64,000 nucleotides of DNA from Naasia sp. SYSU D00057. Lineage in GTDB: Bacteria; Actinomycetota; Actinomycetes; Actinomycetales; Microbacteriaceae. A model generated the notes under the pieces. The model ran no database searches. It was given only the letters and a program-made list of their open reading frames with translations, and had not been told where the DNA came from. Each line of letters opens with the position of its first letter. The first letter of the stretch is position 1. This document shows positions 33,244 to 42,015 of the stretch, one piece after another. The stretch is from contig NZ_JAFMSZ010000006.1 in the NCBI RefSeq assembly GCF_017916505.1, positions 1 to 64,000 of the forward strand, written 5' to 3'. The position numbers and the translations under genes are program-made.

Positions 33244-34023
33244 ATGCCTCGGCGATCCGATCCGCGATCCGGTCTCCGGACGTGGCTCCCGGTGATCGGG
33301 GTGACGGCGTTGCTCGTCGTCGTGGTGGCCCTCGTCCGCACGTCCGACTCACCGGCTCCGGTGCCGCCGCAGCGCCTGCCGACGGCTCCGCCGGCCGCCG
33401 CCGTTCCGGACACGATCGCCCTCTTCCTCGGCGACTCCGCCACCGCCGGCAGCGGCGCATCCAGAGGGTCCGCACGGTGGACGAGCCTCGTCTCCGCCGA
33501 GCGGGGCTGGCGCGAGCTCAACCTCGGCCGGAGGGGCACCGGCTACACGGCGTCGCCGCCCGCGGACGTGTGCAGCTACTCGCGGTGCCCGTCCTTCCTG
33601 CGCATGGCGACGCGGGTGGCGGACGAGGACCCCGATGTGGTGGTGATCGCGGGCGGTCAGAACGACACGTTTCTCGCCCACGACGATCCCGACCTGGAGC
33701 GGCGGGCCATCCAGGCGACCTTCGCCACGGTGCGCGCCGGAGCGCCCGACGCGTTGATCGTGGCGATCGGGCCGGCGCCCATCTGGGGCGCCGGTGAGAC
33801 GCTGAGGGCGATCGACGCCGAGGTGGAGGCGGCGGTCCGGTCGGTGTGCGGCGTGTTCCTCAGCCTCGTCGACCCGCCGCTGCTCGATCCCGAGTTCCTG
33901 GCGGACGACGGACTGCATCTCGGCGACGCCGGCCACGAGGCAGTGGCGAAGCGGGTGCTCGCCGCGCTCGCCGAGGCGGATGTGCGCGGAGCCGAATCCC
34001 CGTGCGCCGCCCCGGCCCCCTGA
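33244..34023 (+). CDS. SGNH/GDSL-family hydrolase, membrane anchored
   Basis: A 259-residue protein with an N-terminal membrane anchor (WLPVIGVTALLVVVVALV, about 14-31) and a Pro-rich linker. The SGNH residues are visible: Ser65 in FLGDSATAGS, Gly in the NLGRRGTGY block, Asn in GGQNDTFL, and Asp/His in DDGLHLGDAGHEAV. Two cysteine pairs (VCSYSRC, and SVCG with SPC) suggest an oxidised extracellular domain. It is likely an acyl or acetyl esterase acting on wall polymers, but the substrate is not readable. Confidence 0.87.
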   Translation: MPRRSDPRSGLRTWLPVIGVTALLVVVVALVRTSDSPAPVPPQRLPTAPPAAAVPDTIALFLGDSATAGSGASRGSARWTSLVSAERGWRELNLGRRGTGYTASPPADVCSYSRCPSFLRMATRVADEDPDVVVIAGGQNDTFLAHDDPDLERRAIQATFATVRAGAPDALIVAIGPAPIWGAGETLRAIDAEVEAAVRSVCGVFLSLVDPPLLDPEFLADDGLHLGDAGHEAVAKRVLAALAEADVRGAESPCAAPAP

Positions 34024-34115
34024 GCGAGACTCCCTCTCCGTGGCGAGGCGATATCTCGATTCGCTCGATTGTCAATGCACCTCCGATTTCCGGACCCGTC
34101 GCCTACGGTGAGGGA

Positions 34116-34451
34116 ATGAAGCACATCACCTTCGCCGATAAGACGCTGCTGGTCGGTGACGAGGTGGCCGACCTGCTCGTCGCGTATTGCACGGCGCTCG
34201 CGAACGCTCAGAAGGCGGACTCGGTCGAGGTGCACGGATTCAGCGCCACCGGCGAAGAGGTGGTCGCGTCGTTCGTATTCACCTCCGGCAGCAGCCTGAT
34301 GGCCGAGTCCGTGCACACGAGTCTGCCGGACCCCGACAACAAGGATGCGCTGGAGCACATCCGCGACGGGATGGCGAAGCTGCGCGGCGCCTCCGCGGGC
34401 GTCCCCGACGACCCCACCCCGCCGAACGCCTACGTCGAATTCGACCTGTAG
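34116..34451 (+). CDS. Conserved hypothetical protein
   Basis: A 111-residue acidic protein without signal peptide or membrane segment. The pattern [40 protein letters not shown] suggests an alpha/beta fold with a beta-sheet second half ([19 protein letters not shown]). I do not recognise the family. ATG 34116 follows GAGGGA. The base composition just before it is unusually AT-rich (GATATCTCGATTCGCTCGATTGTC), probably its promoter. Confidence 0.7.
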   Translation: MKHITFADKTLLVGDEVADLLVAYCTALANAQKADSVEVHGFSATGEEVVASFVFTSGSSLMAESVHTSLPDPDNKDALEHIRDGMAKLRGASAGVPDDPTPPNAYVEFDL

Positions 34452-34600
34452 CTTCGACGCCTCCGCTGCTTCGAGGCCTCCGGAGATGCCAACGGATGCG
34501 CTCATCCGTCCGGAATGACGGCACCGAGTGGCATCTCGGCGTGGCGGAATACGGGGGCACGAGGCCGGGTTCTACCCAGCAGTCGTCGGAAGGAGACAAC

Positions 34601-34723
34601 ATGAAGGTGCGCAACTCGCTGGGCTCGATTAAGAAGATGCAGGGTTCCCAGATCGTGAAGCGCCGTGGGCGCACGTTCGTGATCAACAAGGAGAACCCCC
34701 GGTTCAAGTCCCGTCAGGGCTGA
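34601..34723 (+). CDS. rpmJ: Ribosomal protein bL36, zinc-free (C-minus) form
   Basis: A 40-residue ribosomal protein: it begins [19 protein letters not shown] and ends in [21 protein letters not shown]. It has no cysteine, whereas the standard form has a Cys3-His zinc site, so this is the C-minus paralogue. In other actinobacteria this form replaces the zinc-binding one when zinc is scarce, under Zur. I do not see a clear Zur box in the 149 bases before it. AAGGAGA gives a perfect ribosome site. It is followed by a strong terminator. Confidence 0.96.
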   Translation: MKVRNSLGSIKKMQGSQIVKRRGRTFVINKENPRFKSRQG

Positions 34724-34755
34724 GCCGAAAAGGGCATTTCCAGTCCACTTCCTGA

Positions 34756-34786
34756 AAGCGGCCCCGGTCATCGACCGGGGCCGCTT
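34756..34786 (+). terminator. Strong hairpin terminator after rpmJ
   Basis: A perfect 14-bp stem (34756-34769 with 34773-34786) and a 3-base loop lie 32 bases after the stop, followed by CCCGTTTCCC. It also faces the end of the convergent LigD-polymerase gene. Confidence 0.85.
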
Positions 34787-34805
34787 CCCGTTTCCCGGGC
34801 TTCCC

Positions 34806-35777
34806 TCAGTCCGCCTCGTCCGGCGGGGGAGGCGCTGCGATGCCCTCGCGGGCGTCGCGATCCGCCCACTCGAGCAGGGGCGCGATGTCGAAGACGGCGT
34901 CGTCGATCCCGGCGTGCAGGTCGCCGAGCTCCGCGTAGCGGGACGGCACCGTCGCGATCGTGAAGTCGTGCGGCGTGACGTCGTCGAGCTCGTCCCAGCG
35001 GATCGGCGTCGACACCGTCCCCTCGGGGTTGCCCCGCACCGAGTAGGCGGCGGCGATCGTGTGGTCGCGCGTGTTCTGGTTGTAGTCGACGAACACGGCG
35101 GCCGGGTCGCGGTCGCGGCGCCACCACGCGGTCGTCGCGTCCTTCGGGATGCGCCGCTCGACCTCCCGGGCGAACGCCGTCGCGGCGCGGCGGACCTCGT
35201 CGAAGCCGTGCTCCGGCCGAATGCGCACGTAGATGTGCAGCCCCGAGCCGCCGGAGGTCTTCGGCCAGCCGACCGCGCCCAGCTCGTTGAGCACCTCGGA
35301 GGCGACGTGCGCGACCCGGCGGACCCGCTCGAAGCTGCTCTGCGGCATCGGGTCGAGGTCTATGCGCCACTCGTCCGGCTTCTCGGTGTCGGCGCGTCGG
35401 CTGTTCCATGGATGGAACTCGACGGTCGACATCTGCACCGCCCAGATCACGTGCGCGAGCTCGGTGACGCACAGCTCGTCCGCGGTGCGGCTGTACCTCG
35501 GGAAGAAGACGCGCACCGTCTCCATCCACGGCGGGGCGCCCGCGGGCAGCCGCTTCTGATGCACCTTCTCGCCGCCCACTCCGGTCGGGTAGCGGTGCAG
35601 CATGGTGGGCCGCTCCCGCAGGGCGTTCACGATGCCGTCGCCCACCGACAGGTAGTAGCGGACGAGGTCGAGCTTCGTCTCGCCGCGTGCCGGGAAGTAG
35701 ACGCGGTCGGGGTTGCTCACCCGGACGGTGTGCTCGCCGACCTCGATCTCTGTCGCGGGAGTGGACTTCGCCGCCAT
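34806..35777 (-). CDS. LigD-type DNA polymerase/primase domain, stand-alone
   Basis: A 323-residue archaeo-eukaryotic primase-like polymerase as found in LigD. Marks are VRVSNPDRVYFPARGETKLDLVRYYLSVGDGI at the start, HRYPTGVGGEKVHQKR, the catalytic RIDLDPMP (metal-binding Asp pair), KTSGGSGLHIYVRI, and FVDYNQNTRDHTIAAAYSVRGNPEGTVSTPIRW. The ligase and phosphoesterase domains of full LigD are absent, so it is a separate polymerase subunit, as in many actinobacteria. It should extend ends during NHEJ with Ku, which is not in the window. ATG 35777 is clear. Confidence 0.92.
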   Translation of the reverse strand: MAAKSTPATEIEVGEHTVRVSNPDRVYFPARGETKLDLVRYYLSVGDGIVNALRERPTMLHRYPTGVGGEKVHQKRLPAGAPPWMETVRVFFPRYSRTADELCVTELAHVIWAVQMSTVEFHPWNSRRADTEKPDEWRIDLDPMPQSSFERVRRVAHVASEVLNELGAVGWPKTSGGSGLHIYVRIRPEHGFDEVRRAATAFAREVERRIPKDATTAWWRRDRDPAAVFVDYNQNTRDHTIAAAYSVRGNPEGTVSTPIRWDELDDVTPHDFTIATVPSRYAELGDLHAGIDDAVFDIAPLLEWADRDAREGIAAPPPPDEAD

Positions 35778-35811
35778 GCGCCTGCCTCCTGCCGGATGCT
35801 CGCTGCCGAGG

Positions 35812-36369
35812 CTAGTGGAGCCGGTGCACGCCGCGCTCGGTCCGCTGCGCGCCGCCCAGGTCGGTGCCGGTGCGCAGGATCGCGGGCCCGAGGCGCAGGC
35901 GCCCGTCGTTCGCCGGACCGGTGCGGAGTCCGCCCCGGGCCTTGAACGCGCGGTGGGCGCCGCTGCCCACGGTGACCTCGAGCCAGCCGCACGGCCGGCA
36001 GGACCGGGTGTCGGCGAACACGACCTCGCCGTCGCCGCTGTCGAGGCTGAAGGCGGCACCGATCAGCGAGTCCGCATCCACCCCTCGCAGCAGGATGTTG
36101 CGCCGGGTCTGCGTCAGCCCCGGGAGCGGGACGCCGAGCTCCGCGGACACGGCCTCGAGCGCCTCGGCCGACTGCACGCTGACCGACGAGTCGCGATGGG
36201 CCTGCTTGCCGAAGTAGCGGTCGCCGACGATGCCGAGCCCGGCGCGCAGCTCGATCGATCCGACGAGCTCGTTCTCCGGGCCGGACAGGGGCCCGTCCGC
36301 CGGGCGGCCCTCGAAGCGGTGCAGGGGGGAGACGAGCAGCTCCACGATCTCCACCTGCCGTTCGCTCAC
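35812..36369 (-). CDS. MOSC-domain protein
   Basis: A 185-residue protein of the MOSC superfamily. GIVGDRYFGK near residue 46, TQTRRNILLRGVD near 86 and FADTRSCRPCGWLE near 118 are the conserved strands, with a cysteine pair in the position used for sulfur transfer. MOSC proteins handle sulfur from molybdenum-cofactor sulfurase or reduce N-hydroxylated compounds. GTG 36369 (VSERQVEIVELL) gives the shortest complete domain. It lies 34 bases downstream of the LigD-polymerase start on the same strand, so it is transcribed first and may be cotranscribed with it. Confidence 0.85.
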   Translation of the reverse strand: MSERQVEIVELLVSPLHRFEGRPADGPLSGPENELVGSIELRAGLGIVGDRYFGKQAHRDSSVSVQSAEALEAVSAELGVPLPGLTQTRRNILLRGVDADSLIGAAFSLDSGDGEVVFADTRSCRPCGWLEVTVGSGAHRAFKARGGLRTGPANDGRLRLGPAILRTGTDLGGAQRTERGVHRLH

Positions 36370-36494
36370 CCGGGAAGGGTAGCCGCGACGGCTGACCGCC
36401 GCTTCCGAGGCAATCGTCGGAAGTCGCGGCGACGAACCATCAGCAGGTCGCTCGGTAGAGTCGGACCCCGAACCCCCCCGGCCGGAAGGACACC

Positions 36495-37118
36495 GTGACG
36501 CGCTCGCCCGCAGCATCCGCGAGTCGTGCCGCGCGCACGCTGCGCGGGGTGCTCGCCGTCGGGCTCGCCGTGCACGTCGCGGCGTTCTTCCACGTCTCGG
36601 GCGGCGGAGCCGCGCCGGCGCCCGTCGCGGTCGCGCTGACCCTCGTGTTCGCCGCGCCCGTGGCCATCGTGCTCGCGGGACGGCGGCTCACCGCGCCGCG
36701 GATCGCCGCGATCGTCGCGGTCAGCCAGGTGCTCCTCCACGTCCTGTTCACCCTGTCGCCCTCCTCCGCGCCCGGCGCCGGTCCCGGCGGCCACGTCCAC
36801 GGCGGCCACCTCCACGGCAGCGCCCTCGCCCTTCCCGTGGTCGACGGTGTCGTGCCGCCGATGTGGCAGGCGCACGCGCTCGCCGCGCTCGTGACCACCG
36901 CCGCGCTGCTGCTCGGCGCCCGCGCCCTCGGCGCGGCGGAGCGGGTCGGCCGCCTCGCCATCCGCCGCCTCGTGGCCGTGCTCCGCGCGCCGGCACCGGT
37001 CGTCCTGCTCTCCTCGCCCGTCCCGGCAGCCGAGGTGCCGCCGCTGCACGACCGGCTCGCCGGCATGCTCGCACTCCGGCACCGCGGTCCGCCGATCCTT
37101 CCGGTCCGGCCCCTCTAG
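36495..37118 (+). CDS. His-rich integral membrane protein next to YcnI
   Basis: A 207-residue membrane protein with about five hydrophobic segments (about 17-34, 40-58, 64-82, 116-140 and a weak one near 150-165). A cluster GGHVHGGHLHGS near residue 96-107 sits in an outside loop and could bind copper or zinc. The pairing with YcnI, 73 bases downstream on the same strand, supports a copper link. I do not recognise a named family. GTG 36495 follows GGAAGGA. Confidence 0.72.
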   Translation: MTRSPAASASRAARTLRGVLAVGLAVHVAAFFHVSGGGAAPAPVAVALTLVFAAPVAIVLAGRRLTAPRIAAIVAVSQVLLHVLFTLSPSSAPGAGPGGHVHGGHLHGSALALPVVDGVVPPMWQAHALAALVTTAALLLGARALGAAERVGRLAIRRLVAVLRAPAPVVLLSSPVPAAEVPPLHDRLAGMLALRHRGPPILPVRPL

Positions 37119-37191
37119 GCCGACGCTCGCTCGATTCCCCGCCGCATCGCGGCACGGCGCGCACCCGCGCGCCTCGACCGAAGGATTCCCC

Positions 37192-37896
37192 ATGCATCTC
37201 CCCCTGCCCACCCGCGTCGGCCTGGGCGCCGGCGCCGCCCTTCTCCTCGCTCTCTCGGCGCCGCTCTCCGCGAGCGCGCACGTGAGCGTCAACCCGGCCG
37301 AGGCGGAGCCCGGCGGCTACAGCCAGCTCACCTTCCGGGTGCCCAACGAGCGCGACGACTCCGGCACCGTCCGTCTCGAGGTGACCCTGCCCACCGACAC
37401 GCCGTTCGCATCCGTCTCCTACCAGCCGGTGCCGGGCTGGACCACGACCGTCACCACCGGCGAGCTGCCCGAACCCGTCGAGGTGAGCGGCACCGAGCTG
37501 ACGGAGGCGGTGACCGGCATCGTCTGGCAGGCGGACCCGGGCGTCGAGATCGCGCCCGGCCAGTACCAGACGTTCGGCATCAGCGTGGGGCCGGTGCCCG
37601 ACGTCGGCAGCGTCGTGCTCCCCGCGCGGCAGACCTACGCGAGCGGCGAGGTCGTCGACTGGAGCGGGGCCGAGGACGCCGAGCTGCCCGCCCCCGTCCT
37701 CTACGTGAACGATGCGCCGGCGGAGCACTCCCACGGCGGTGCCGAGACCGCGGCGGACAGCGGGGCGACGGTCTCCGGGGGCGCCGGCGGCGACGACGGC
37801 CTCGCGCGCGGGCTCGGCATCACGGGCCTCGTGCTCGGGGCGCTCGCCCTCGTGGCTGCCGCGTTCGCGCTCGTCCGGTCGCGCCGGACCGCCTGA
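37192..37896 (+). CDS. YcnI-family (DUF1775) copper-binding protein
   Basis: A 234-residue exported, membrane-anchored protein. The signal peptide ends SASA and the mature chain begins HVSVNPAEAEPGGYSQLTFRVPNE, which puts the conserved His at the N-terminus, where YcnI binds Cu(II). The DUF1775 domain runs to about residue 170, followed by a His-containing linker (PAEHSHGGAE) and a C-terminal membrane helix (GLVLGALALVAAAFALV) with basic end. ATG 37192 follows GAAGGA. It probably receives copper at the cell surface together with the preceding His-rich protein. Confidence 0.92.
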   Translation: MHLPLPTRVGLGAGAALLLALSAPLSASAHVSVNPAEAEPGGYSQLTFRVPNERDDSGTVRLEVTLPTDTPFASVSYQPVPGWTTTVTTGELPEPVEVSGTELTEAVTGIVWQADPGVEIAPGQYQTFGISVGPVPDVGSVVLPARQTYASGEVVDWSGAEDAELPAPVLYVNDAPAEHSHGGAETAADSGATVSGGAGGDDGLARGLGITGLVLGALALVAAAFALVRSRRTA

Positions 37897-37915
37897 CGCG
37901 CCCGGCTCGGACAGC

Positions 37916-37947
37916 CCGGAAGGCCTCGCCTCGGCGGGGCCTTCCGG
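37916..37947 (+). terminator. Hairpin terminator after the YcnI gene
   Basis: CCGGAAGGCC and GGCCTTCCGG arms with a 12-base loop lie 20 bases after the stop and end the membrane protein/YcnI transcript. Confidence 0.7.
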
Positions 37948-38035
37948 CGTTCCGGGCCCGGGGCGAGCCCCGATGCGCCGAACTCGTCCACCGCGCCTCC
38001 TCGCGTCGGGACTCCCGCGGTTCTAATCTCGGGCC

Positions 38036-38353
38036 ATGTGGATGAAGACGCTCATGGATTCGACCACGGGCCGCTACCGCGTCTCCACGGAATCCGGCAG
38101 CCAGTACATCGTCGATCTCGACGCCAGCACCCTGCTCCGGCTGCAGGGCACGGCGCCCCCGTCGGCCACCGACGAGGACCCTCCGCCCTCCGAGTCGATG
38201 CGCCGGGACGGCTCGCCGGTGGTGCTCGTCGGCATCCGCGAGGCGACCGTCGGCCGGCCCGGGCACTTCCTGCTCGACCTCGACGAGCCGGACGTGCGCG
38301 CCACCGTGCGGGCGACCACCACGATCACCTCGATCGAGCTCCTCGACTCCTGA
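38036..38353 (+). CDS. Conserved hypothetical protein
   Basis: A 105-residue soluble protein with a mainly beta pattern: RYRVSTESGSQYIVDLDASTLLRLQ, then VVLVGIREATVGRPGHFLLDLDE and TITSIELLD. A disordered acidic Pro-rich stretch sits in the middle. No family is recognised. ATG 38036 (MWMK) is the likely start; the internal ATG two codons later is possible. It is separate from the phosphatase gene 51 bases downstream, though cotranscription is possible. Confidence 0.7.
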   Translation: MWMKTLMDSTTGRYRVSTESGSQYIVDLDASTLLRLQGTAPPSATDEDPPPSESMRRDGSPVVLVGIREATVGRPGHFLLDLDEPDVRATVRATTTITSIELLDS

Positions 38354-38404
38354 CCCCGCCCCCGGCGGCGCACGCCCCGGCCCGATCCGGGACAAGATGA
38401 AGGG

Positions 38405-39118
38405 GTGCCTCCCGAGCCCTACTCGTTCTCCGCCCGCGCGCTGCTGTTCGACATGGACGGGACGCTCGTCGACTCCCACGAGGTGGTCGAGGCCGCGTGG
38501 CGCGACATCTCGGAGCGGCTCGGCCTCGACTTCGACGCCCTGCTGAAGGTGATCCACGGCGTGCGGGCCGAGGACACCCTGCGCCGGTGGGCGCCGCCCG
38601 GCACGGATCTCGAGGCGGTCGCGGCGGAGCTCGCCGAGTACGAGATCCGCGAGGCCCGGCGCACGCGGGCGCTGCCCGGCGCCGTCGCCTTCCTCGACGC
38701 GATGCCGCTGTCCGCGCACGCGCTCGTCACCTCCGCCACCCTCCCGCTGGCGGTGGCGCGCATGAAGGGCGCCGGCATCCGCCTGCCGCAGCTCGTCGTC
38801 ACCGCGGAGGACGCCTTGCGCGGCAAGCCCGCGCCCGACGTGTACCTCCTCGCCGCGGAGCTGCTCGGCGTCGACCCCGCGGACGCGGTCGTGTTCGAGG
38901 ACGCCGAGGCGGGCATCCAGGCGGGGCTCGCGGCCGGCATGCGCGTCATCGTCGTCGGGAAGCACCGCAGCGACGCGACGGTCGGCCTTCCGCGGATCCG
39001 CGGCTACGACGGTGCGACCGTCGAGACCAGGGAGGACGGCACGCTGCGCGTCACGCTGCAGCCGGCCGAGCAGGAAGAGCCGGACGAGCCGGGCGAGAAG
39101 GACGGAGAGGGACGATGA
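38405..39118 (+). CDS. HAD-family sugar-phosphate phosphatase
   Basis: A 237-residue haloacid-dehalogenase phosphatase. Motif I is LLFDMDGTLVDS with the nucleophile Asp in DMDGT, motif II is VTSAT, motif III includes GKPAPDVYLLAAELLG and motif IV VVFEDAEAGIQAGLAAGM. The cap insertion is of the beta-phosphoglucomutase/2-deoxyglucose-6-phosphate phosphatase type. The last 30 residues are acidic and probably disordered. GTG 38405 was chosen. The stop overlaps the next ATG by four bases (ATGA). Confidence 0.9.
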   Translation: MPPEPYSFSARALLFDMDGTLVDSHEVVEAAWRDISERLGLDFDALLKVIHGVRAEDTLRRWAPPGTDLEAVAAELAEYEIREARRTRALPGAVAFLDAMPLSAHALVTSATLPLAVARMKGAGIRLPQLVVTAEDALRGKPAPDVYLLAAELLGVDPADAVVFEDAEAGIQAGLAAGMRVIVVGKHRSDATVGLPRIRGYDGATVETREDGTLRVTLQPAEQEEPDEPGEKDGEGR

Positions 39119-39780
39119 GGGTCTTCCAGATCGGCGCGGCCGGGGGAGTGGGGCGGCGGCTCGCCCGCCTGCTCGCGGCGGACGGCGCTCAGGTGATCGG
39201 CGCGCACCGCGATCCCGCCCAGGCCGCGGTGCTCGAGGAGGCGGGCGCGACGCCGGTCCTGCTCGACCTCATCAGCGCGACGGTCGAGGAGCTCGCCGAG
39301 GCGATCCGCGGTTCCGACGCGGTCGTGTTCTCCGCGGGCGCGCACGGCACGGGCGCCGACAAGACGACCGCGATCGACGGCAAGGGGCTCGAGAAGGCGG
39401 CCGAGGCGGCGCGGCTCGCCGGCGTCAGGCGGTTCCTCCTCGTGTCCGTGTTCCCCGACGCGGGGCGCGGGCGCGAGCCTTCCGAGGGCTTCGAGCACTA
39501 CATGCGCGTGAAGAAGTCCGCGGACGTGTACCTCACCCGGACCGACCTCGACTGGGTGATCGTGCGCCCCGGCACGCTGACCGACGAGCCCGGCACCGGA
39601 CGGGTCGAGGCCAGCCTCGCGATCGAGTACGGCGATGTGCCGCGTGACGACGTCGCGGCGTTCCTGCACGCGACCCTCCGCGAGCCCGGTCTGACGCGCA
39701 CCATCGTCGAGCTGACCGGGGGCGGTACGCCCGTCGACGAGGCCGCGCACCGTCTGGCCTCGGGCGCAAGCACTCGCTGA
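39115..39780 (+). CDS. NAD(P)-binding atypical SDR protein
   Basis: A 221-residue protein with the FQIGAAGGVGRRLARLL nucleotide-binding loop at the N-terminus and the VRRFLLVSVFPDAG, YLTRTDLDWVIVRPGTLTDEPGTG segments typical of NAD(P)H-binding YwnB/SDR_a5-like proteins. These often act on quinones or have regulatory roles. It overlaps the HAD phosphatase gene, indicating coexpression. The classic YxxxK is not obvious (EHYMRVKKSAD is the closest), so its activity is uncertain. Confidence 0.88.
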   Translation: MRVFQIGAAGGVGRRLARLLAADGAQVIGAHRDPAQAAVLEEAGATPVLLDLISATVEELAEAIRGSDAVVFSAGAHGTGADKTTAIDGKGLEKAAEAARLAGVRRFLLVSVFPDAGRGREPSEGFEHYMRVKKSADVYLTRTDLDWVIVRPGTLTDEPGTGRVEASLAIEYGDVPRDDVAAFLHATLREPGLTRTIVELTGGGTPVDEAAHRLASGASTR

Positions 39781-39864
39781 GGGGGTGGCGGCGGTCCCGC
39801 GGCGCGGGAAATGATCGAAGCTCCGGCCCGGCTGGATTCTGGGACCGCCGACGAAGGGAGCCCC

Positions 39865-40926
39865 ATGAGCCGCACCCGGCGAGAGCCTCCCGGCGCGCCG
39901 CCGCTGAAGGTCGTGCAGGTGGGGCTCGGCGGCTGGGGCCGATCCTGGGCGGACGAGATGCTGCGGCAGCCCGAGGTGTGCCGCACGGTCGGCTACGTCG
40001 ACGTCGTCCCCGAGATGCTCGCCGCGCTGCGGAAGGAGCTCCCGGTCGACGCCGCGGCCTGCTTCCCGACTCTCGCCGAGGCGCTGGCCGCGACCGACGC
40101 CGAGGCGGTGCTCGTGACGACGGCGCTGCCGGGCCACGCGCCGGTCGCCATCGAGGCGCTCGAGGCGGGCCGGCACGTGCTCGTCGAGAAGCCGTTCGCG
40201 CCCGATCTCGCCGACGCTCGCGCGATGGTCGACGCCGCCCGGCGTGCCGGCCGTGTCCTCATGGTGAGCCAGAACTACCGGTTCTTCCCCGCGCCCCAGG
40301 TGGTCGCGGGCCTGATCGCGCGCCGCGAGCTCGGGGCGCTCGGAGCGGTGTCGCTGAGCTTCCGCCGCAACGACAACACCGCGGACCCGCGGCACCACCG
40401 CCACTACTTCCTGCCCGATGCGCTGCTGCTCGACATGTCGATCCACCACTTCGACCTGATGCGCTTCGTGCTCGGCCAGGAGCCGACCCGCGTGTACACG
40501 GTCGCCCGCGACCCCCGCTGGAGCCACTTCGTCGGACCCGCCAGCGCCGTCGCGACCATCGACTTCGACGGCGGCACTGTCGTCGACTACCGCGGCAGCT
40601 GGGTGAGCACCGCTCCTGAGACCGCCTGGGCGGGGGAGTGGGTGATGGAGTGCGAGCGCGGCGTGATCCGCTGGACGAGCCGCCAGGACTGGACGGACTC
40701 CGCCGATTCGGTGACGGTGCAGCCGTTCGGCGGCGGCGAGCCGCGATCGCTTCCCCTGCCGAAGCTCTCGCGCATCGACCGCGCCGGCTCGATGGAGGAG
40801 TTCTGGTCGGCGGTGCGGGAGGGCCGCGCCCCGCTGACGAGCGGCGAGGCGAACCTTCCGACGCTCGCCCTCGCGCTCGGCGCGATCGAGTCCTCCTCCA
40901 CCTGCCAGCCGGTCCGGCTCGGCTGA
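39865..40926 (+). CDS. Gfo/Idh/MocA-family oxidoreductase
   Basis: A 353-residue dehydrogenase. The NAD(P) motif is VGLGGWGRSWADEM (about 19-32), the EKPFAPD motif that defines the family is near residue 109, and the C-terminal domain has LLLDMSIHHFDLMRFVLG with the catalytic His. The sequence is closest to sugar or inositol dehydrogenase-like proteins. ATG 39865 follows GAAGGGAG. It converges on a LacI regulator that may control sugar genes, but no transporter is next to it. Confidence 0.9.
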   Translation: MSRTRREPPGAPPLKVVQVGLGGWGRSWADEMLRQPEVCRTVGYVDVVPEMLAALRKELPVDAAACFPTLAEALAATDAEAVLVTTALPGHAPVAIEALEAGRHVLVEKPFAPDLADARAMVDAARRAGRVLMVSQNYRFFPAPQVVAGLIARRELGALGAVSLSFRRNDNTADPRHHRHYFLPDALLLDMSIHHFDLMRFVLGQEPTRVYTVARDPRWSHFVGPASAVATIDFDGGTVVDYRGSWVSTAPETAWAGEWVMECERGVIRWTSRQDWTDSADSVTVQPFGGGEPRSLPLPKLSRIDRAGSMEEFWSAVREGRAPLTSGEANLPTLALALGAIESSSTCQPVRLG

Positions 40927-40938
40927 CCGGCGCTCCGC

Positions 40939-42000
40939 CTAGCGAACTGAGGGGGCGGGGCCGGTCGTCGCGCCGACGTGCAGCGCGCACCGGAAGCAGG
41001 CGGGCTCCGGCGTCTCGCCGGCCAGCAGGCGGACGACCGCCGCGCCCGCCGCGCGTCCCTTCTCCTGCGCGGGCTGGACGAGGGTCGTCAGGTCCCAGGG
41101 GCGCACCAGCTCCGGCCGGATGCCGTCGAAGCCGATCACGCTGAGATCGTGGGGGATCCGCAGGCCCGCCTCCTCGGCGGCGCGCAGCACTCCGACGGCG
41201 AGCAGGTCGCTCTGCGCGACGATCGCGGTGGGCCGCGGCGTGAGGGCGAGCAGCTCGCGACCGGCGTCCATGCCCGCCTCGATGGTGCTGCCCGTCGCGA
41301 CCACGCCCGGGAAGTCCGGGTAGACGTCGCGCAGGCCGCGGAGCCGCTCGATCGTGGTGTGCACGGTCGCGCGGCTCTCCCAGTCGGCGGGCAGCGGAGT
41401 GCCGCCTCCCGTGCCGTCGAGGGGCAGCGCGACGACCGCGACCGACGTGTGCCCGAGGGAGCGGAGGTGCTCTGCGCCCGCGGCGCTCGCCTCGCGGTTG
41501 TCGAGGCCGATGGTGAGCACGCCCTCCCGGTCGTCGGCCTCGATCGCGACGACGGGGAGCCCGCGGCGGCGGAGGCGGTCGACCGACTCGTCGAGCCGCG
41601 TGCTGCAGCCGACGAGGATGGCGGCGTCCATCGGCGCCGAGGTCAGCTGGCCGACCTCGCCGCCCGACTCGGTGAGCAGCAACAGGCCGGCGCCCGCGGC
41701 GCCCGCCTCGTCGGCGACGCCGTCGAGCATCGCGACGTTGATCGGATCGCGGAACGCGTCGGCCAGACGGTCCTCCATCACCACGCCCACGACGCCGCTG
41801 CGGCCGCGCCGGAGTGCCGCGGCCCGCGGATCGGGTCCGCCGTAGCCGAGCTGCTCGGCCGCGGCGAGCACCCGCTCCCGTGTGGCCGCCGACACCGGTC
41901 CCGACCCGCTGAACGCGAGCGAGGCCGTGGACGCCGACACGCCGGCGAGCTCCGCCACGGCGGCGAGAGTGGGGCGTGGCGGGATTGCCAGGTCGGACAT
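40939..42000 (-). CDS. LacI-family transcriptional regulator
   Basis: A 353-residue repressor. The HTH is PTLAAVAELAGVSASTASLAFSGSGPVSAATRERVLAAAEQLGY (about 9-53), followed by the hinge and a periplasmic-binding-protein-like sensor domain with DHTSVAV-like segment LGHTSVAVVALPL and SVIGFDGIRP near the end. ATG 42000 is 16 bases from two adjacent operator-like palindromes, so it should repress itself and the divergent MFS gene at 42086. Confidence 0.92.
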   Translation of the reverse strand: MSDLAIPPRPTLAAVAELAGVSASTASLAFSGSGPVSAATRERVLAAAEQLGYGGPDPRAAALRRGRSGVVGVVMEDRLADAFRDPINVAMLDGVADEAGAAGAGLLLLTESGGEVGQLTSAPMDAAILVGCSTRLDESVDRLRRRGLPVVAIEADDREGVLTIGLDNREASAAGAEHLRSLGHTSVAVVALPLDGTGGGTPLPADWESRATVHTTIERLRGLRDVYPDFPGVVATGSTIEAGMDAGRELLALTPRPTAIVAQSDLLAVGVLRAAEEAGLRIPHDLSVIGFDGIRPELVRPWDLTTLVQPAQEKGRAAGAAVVRLLAGETPEPACFRCALHVGATTGPAPSVR

Positions 42001-42015
42001 GAGGGCCTAGCGTAG

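Noticed and set aside
34700-34716. tRNA T-loop signature GGTTCAAGTCCCGTC near rpmJ
   Set aside because: It lies in frame within the conserved bL36 end (PRFKSRQG), so the coding sequence explains it.
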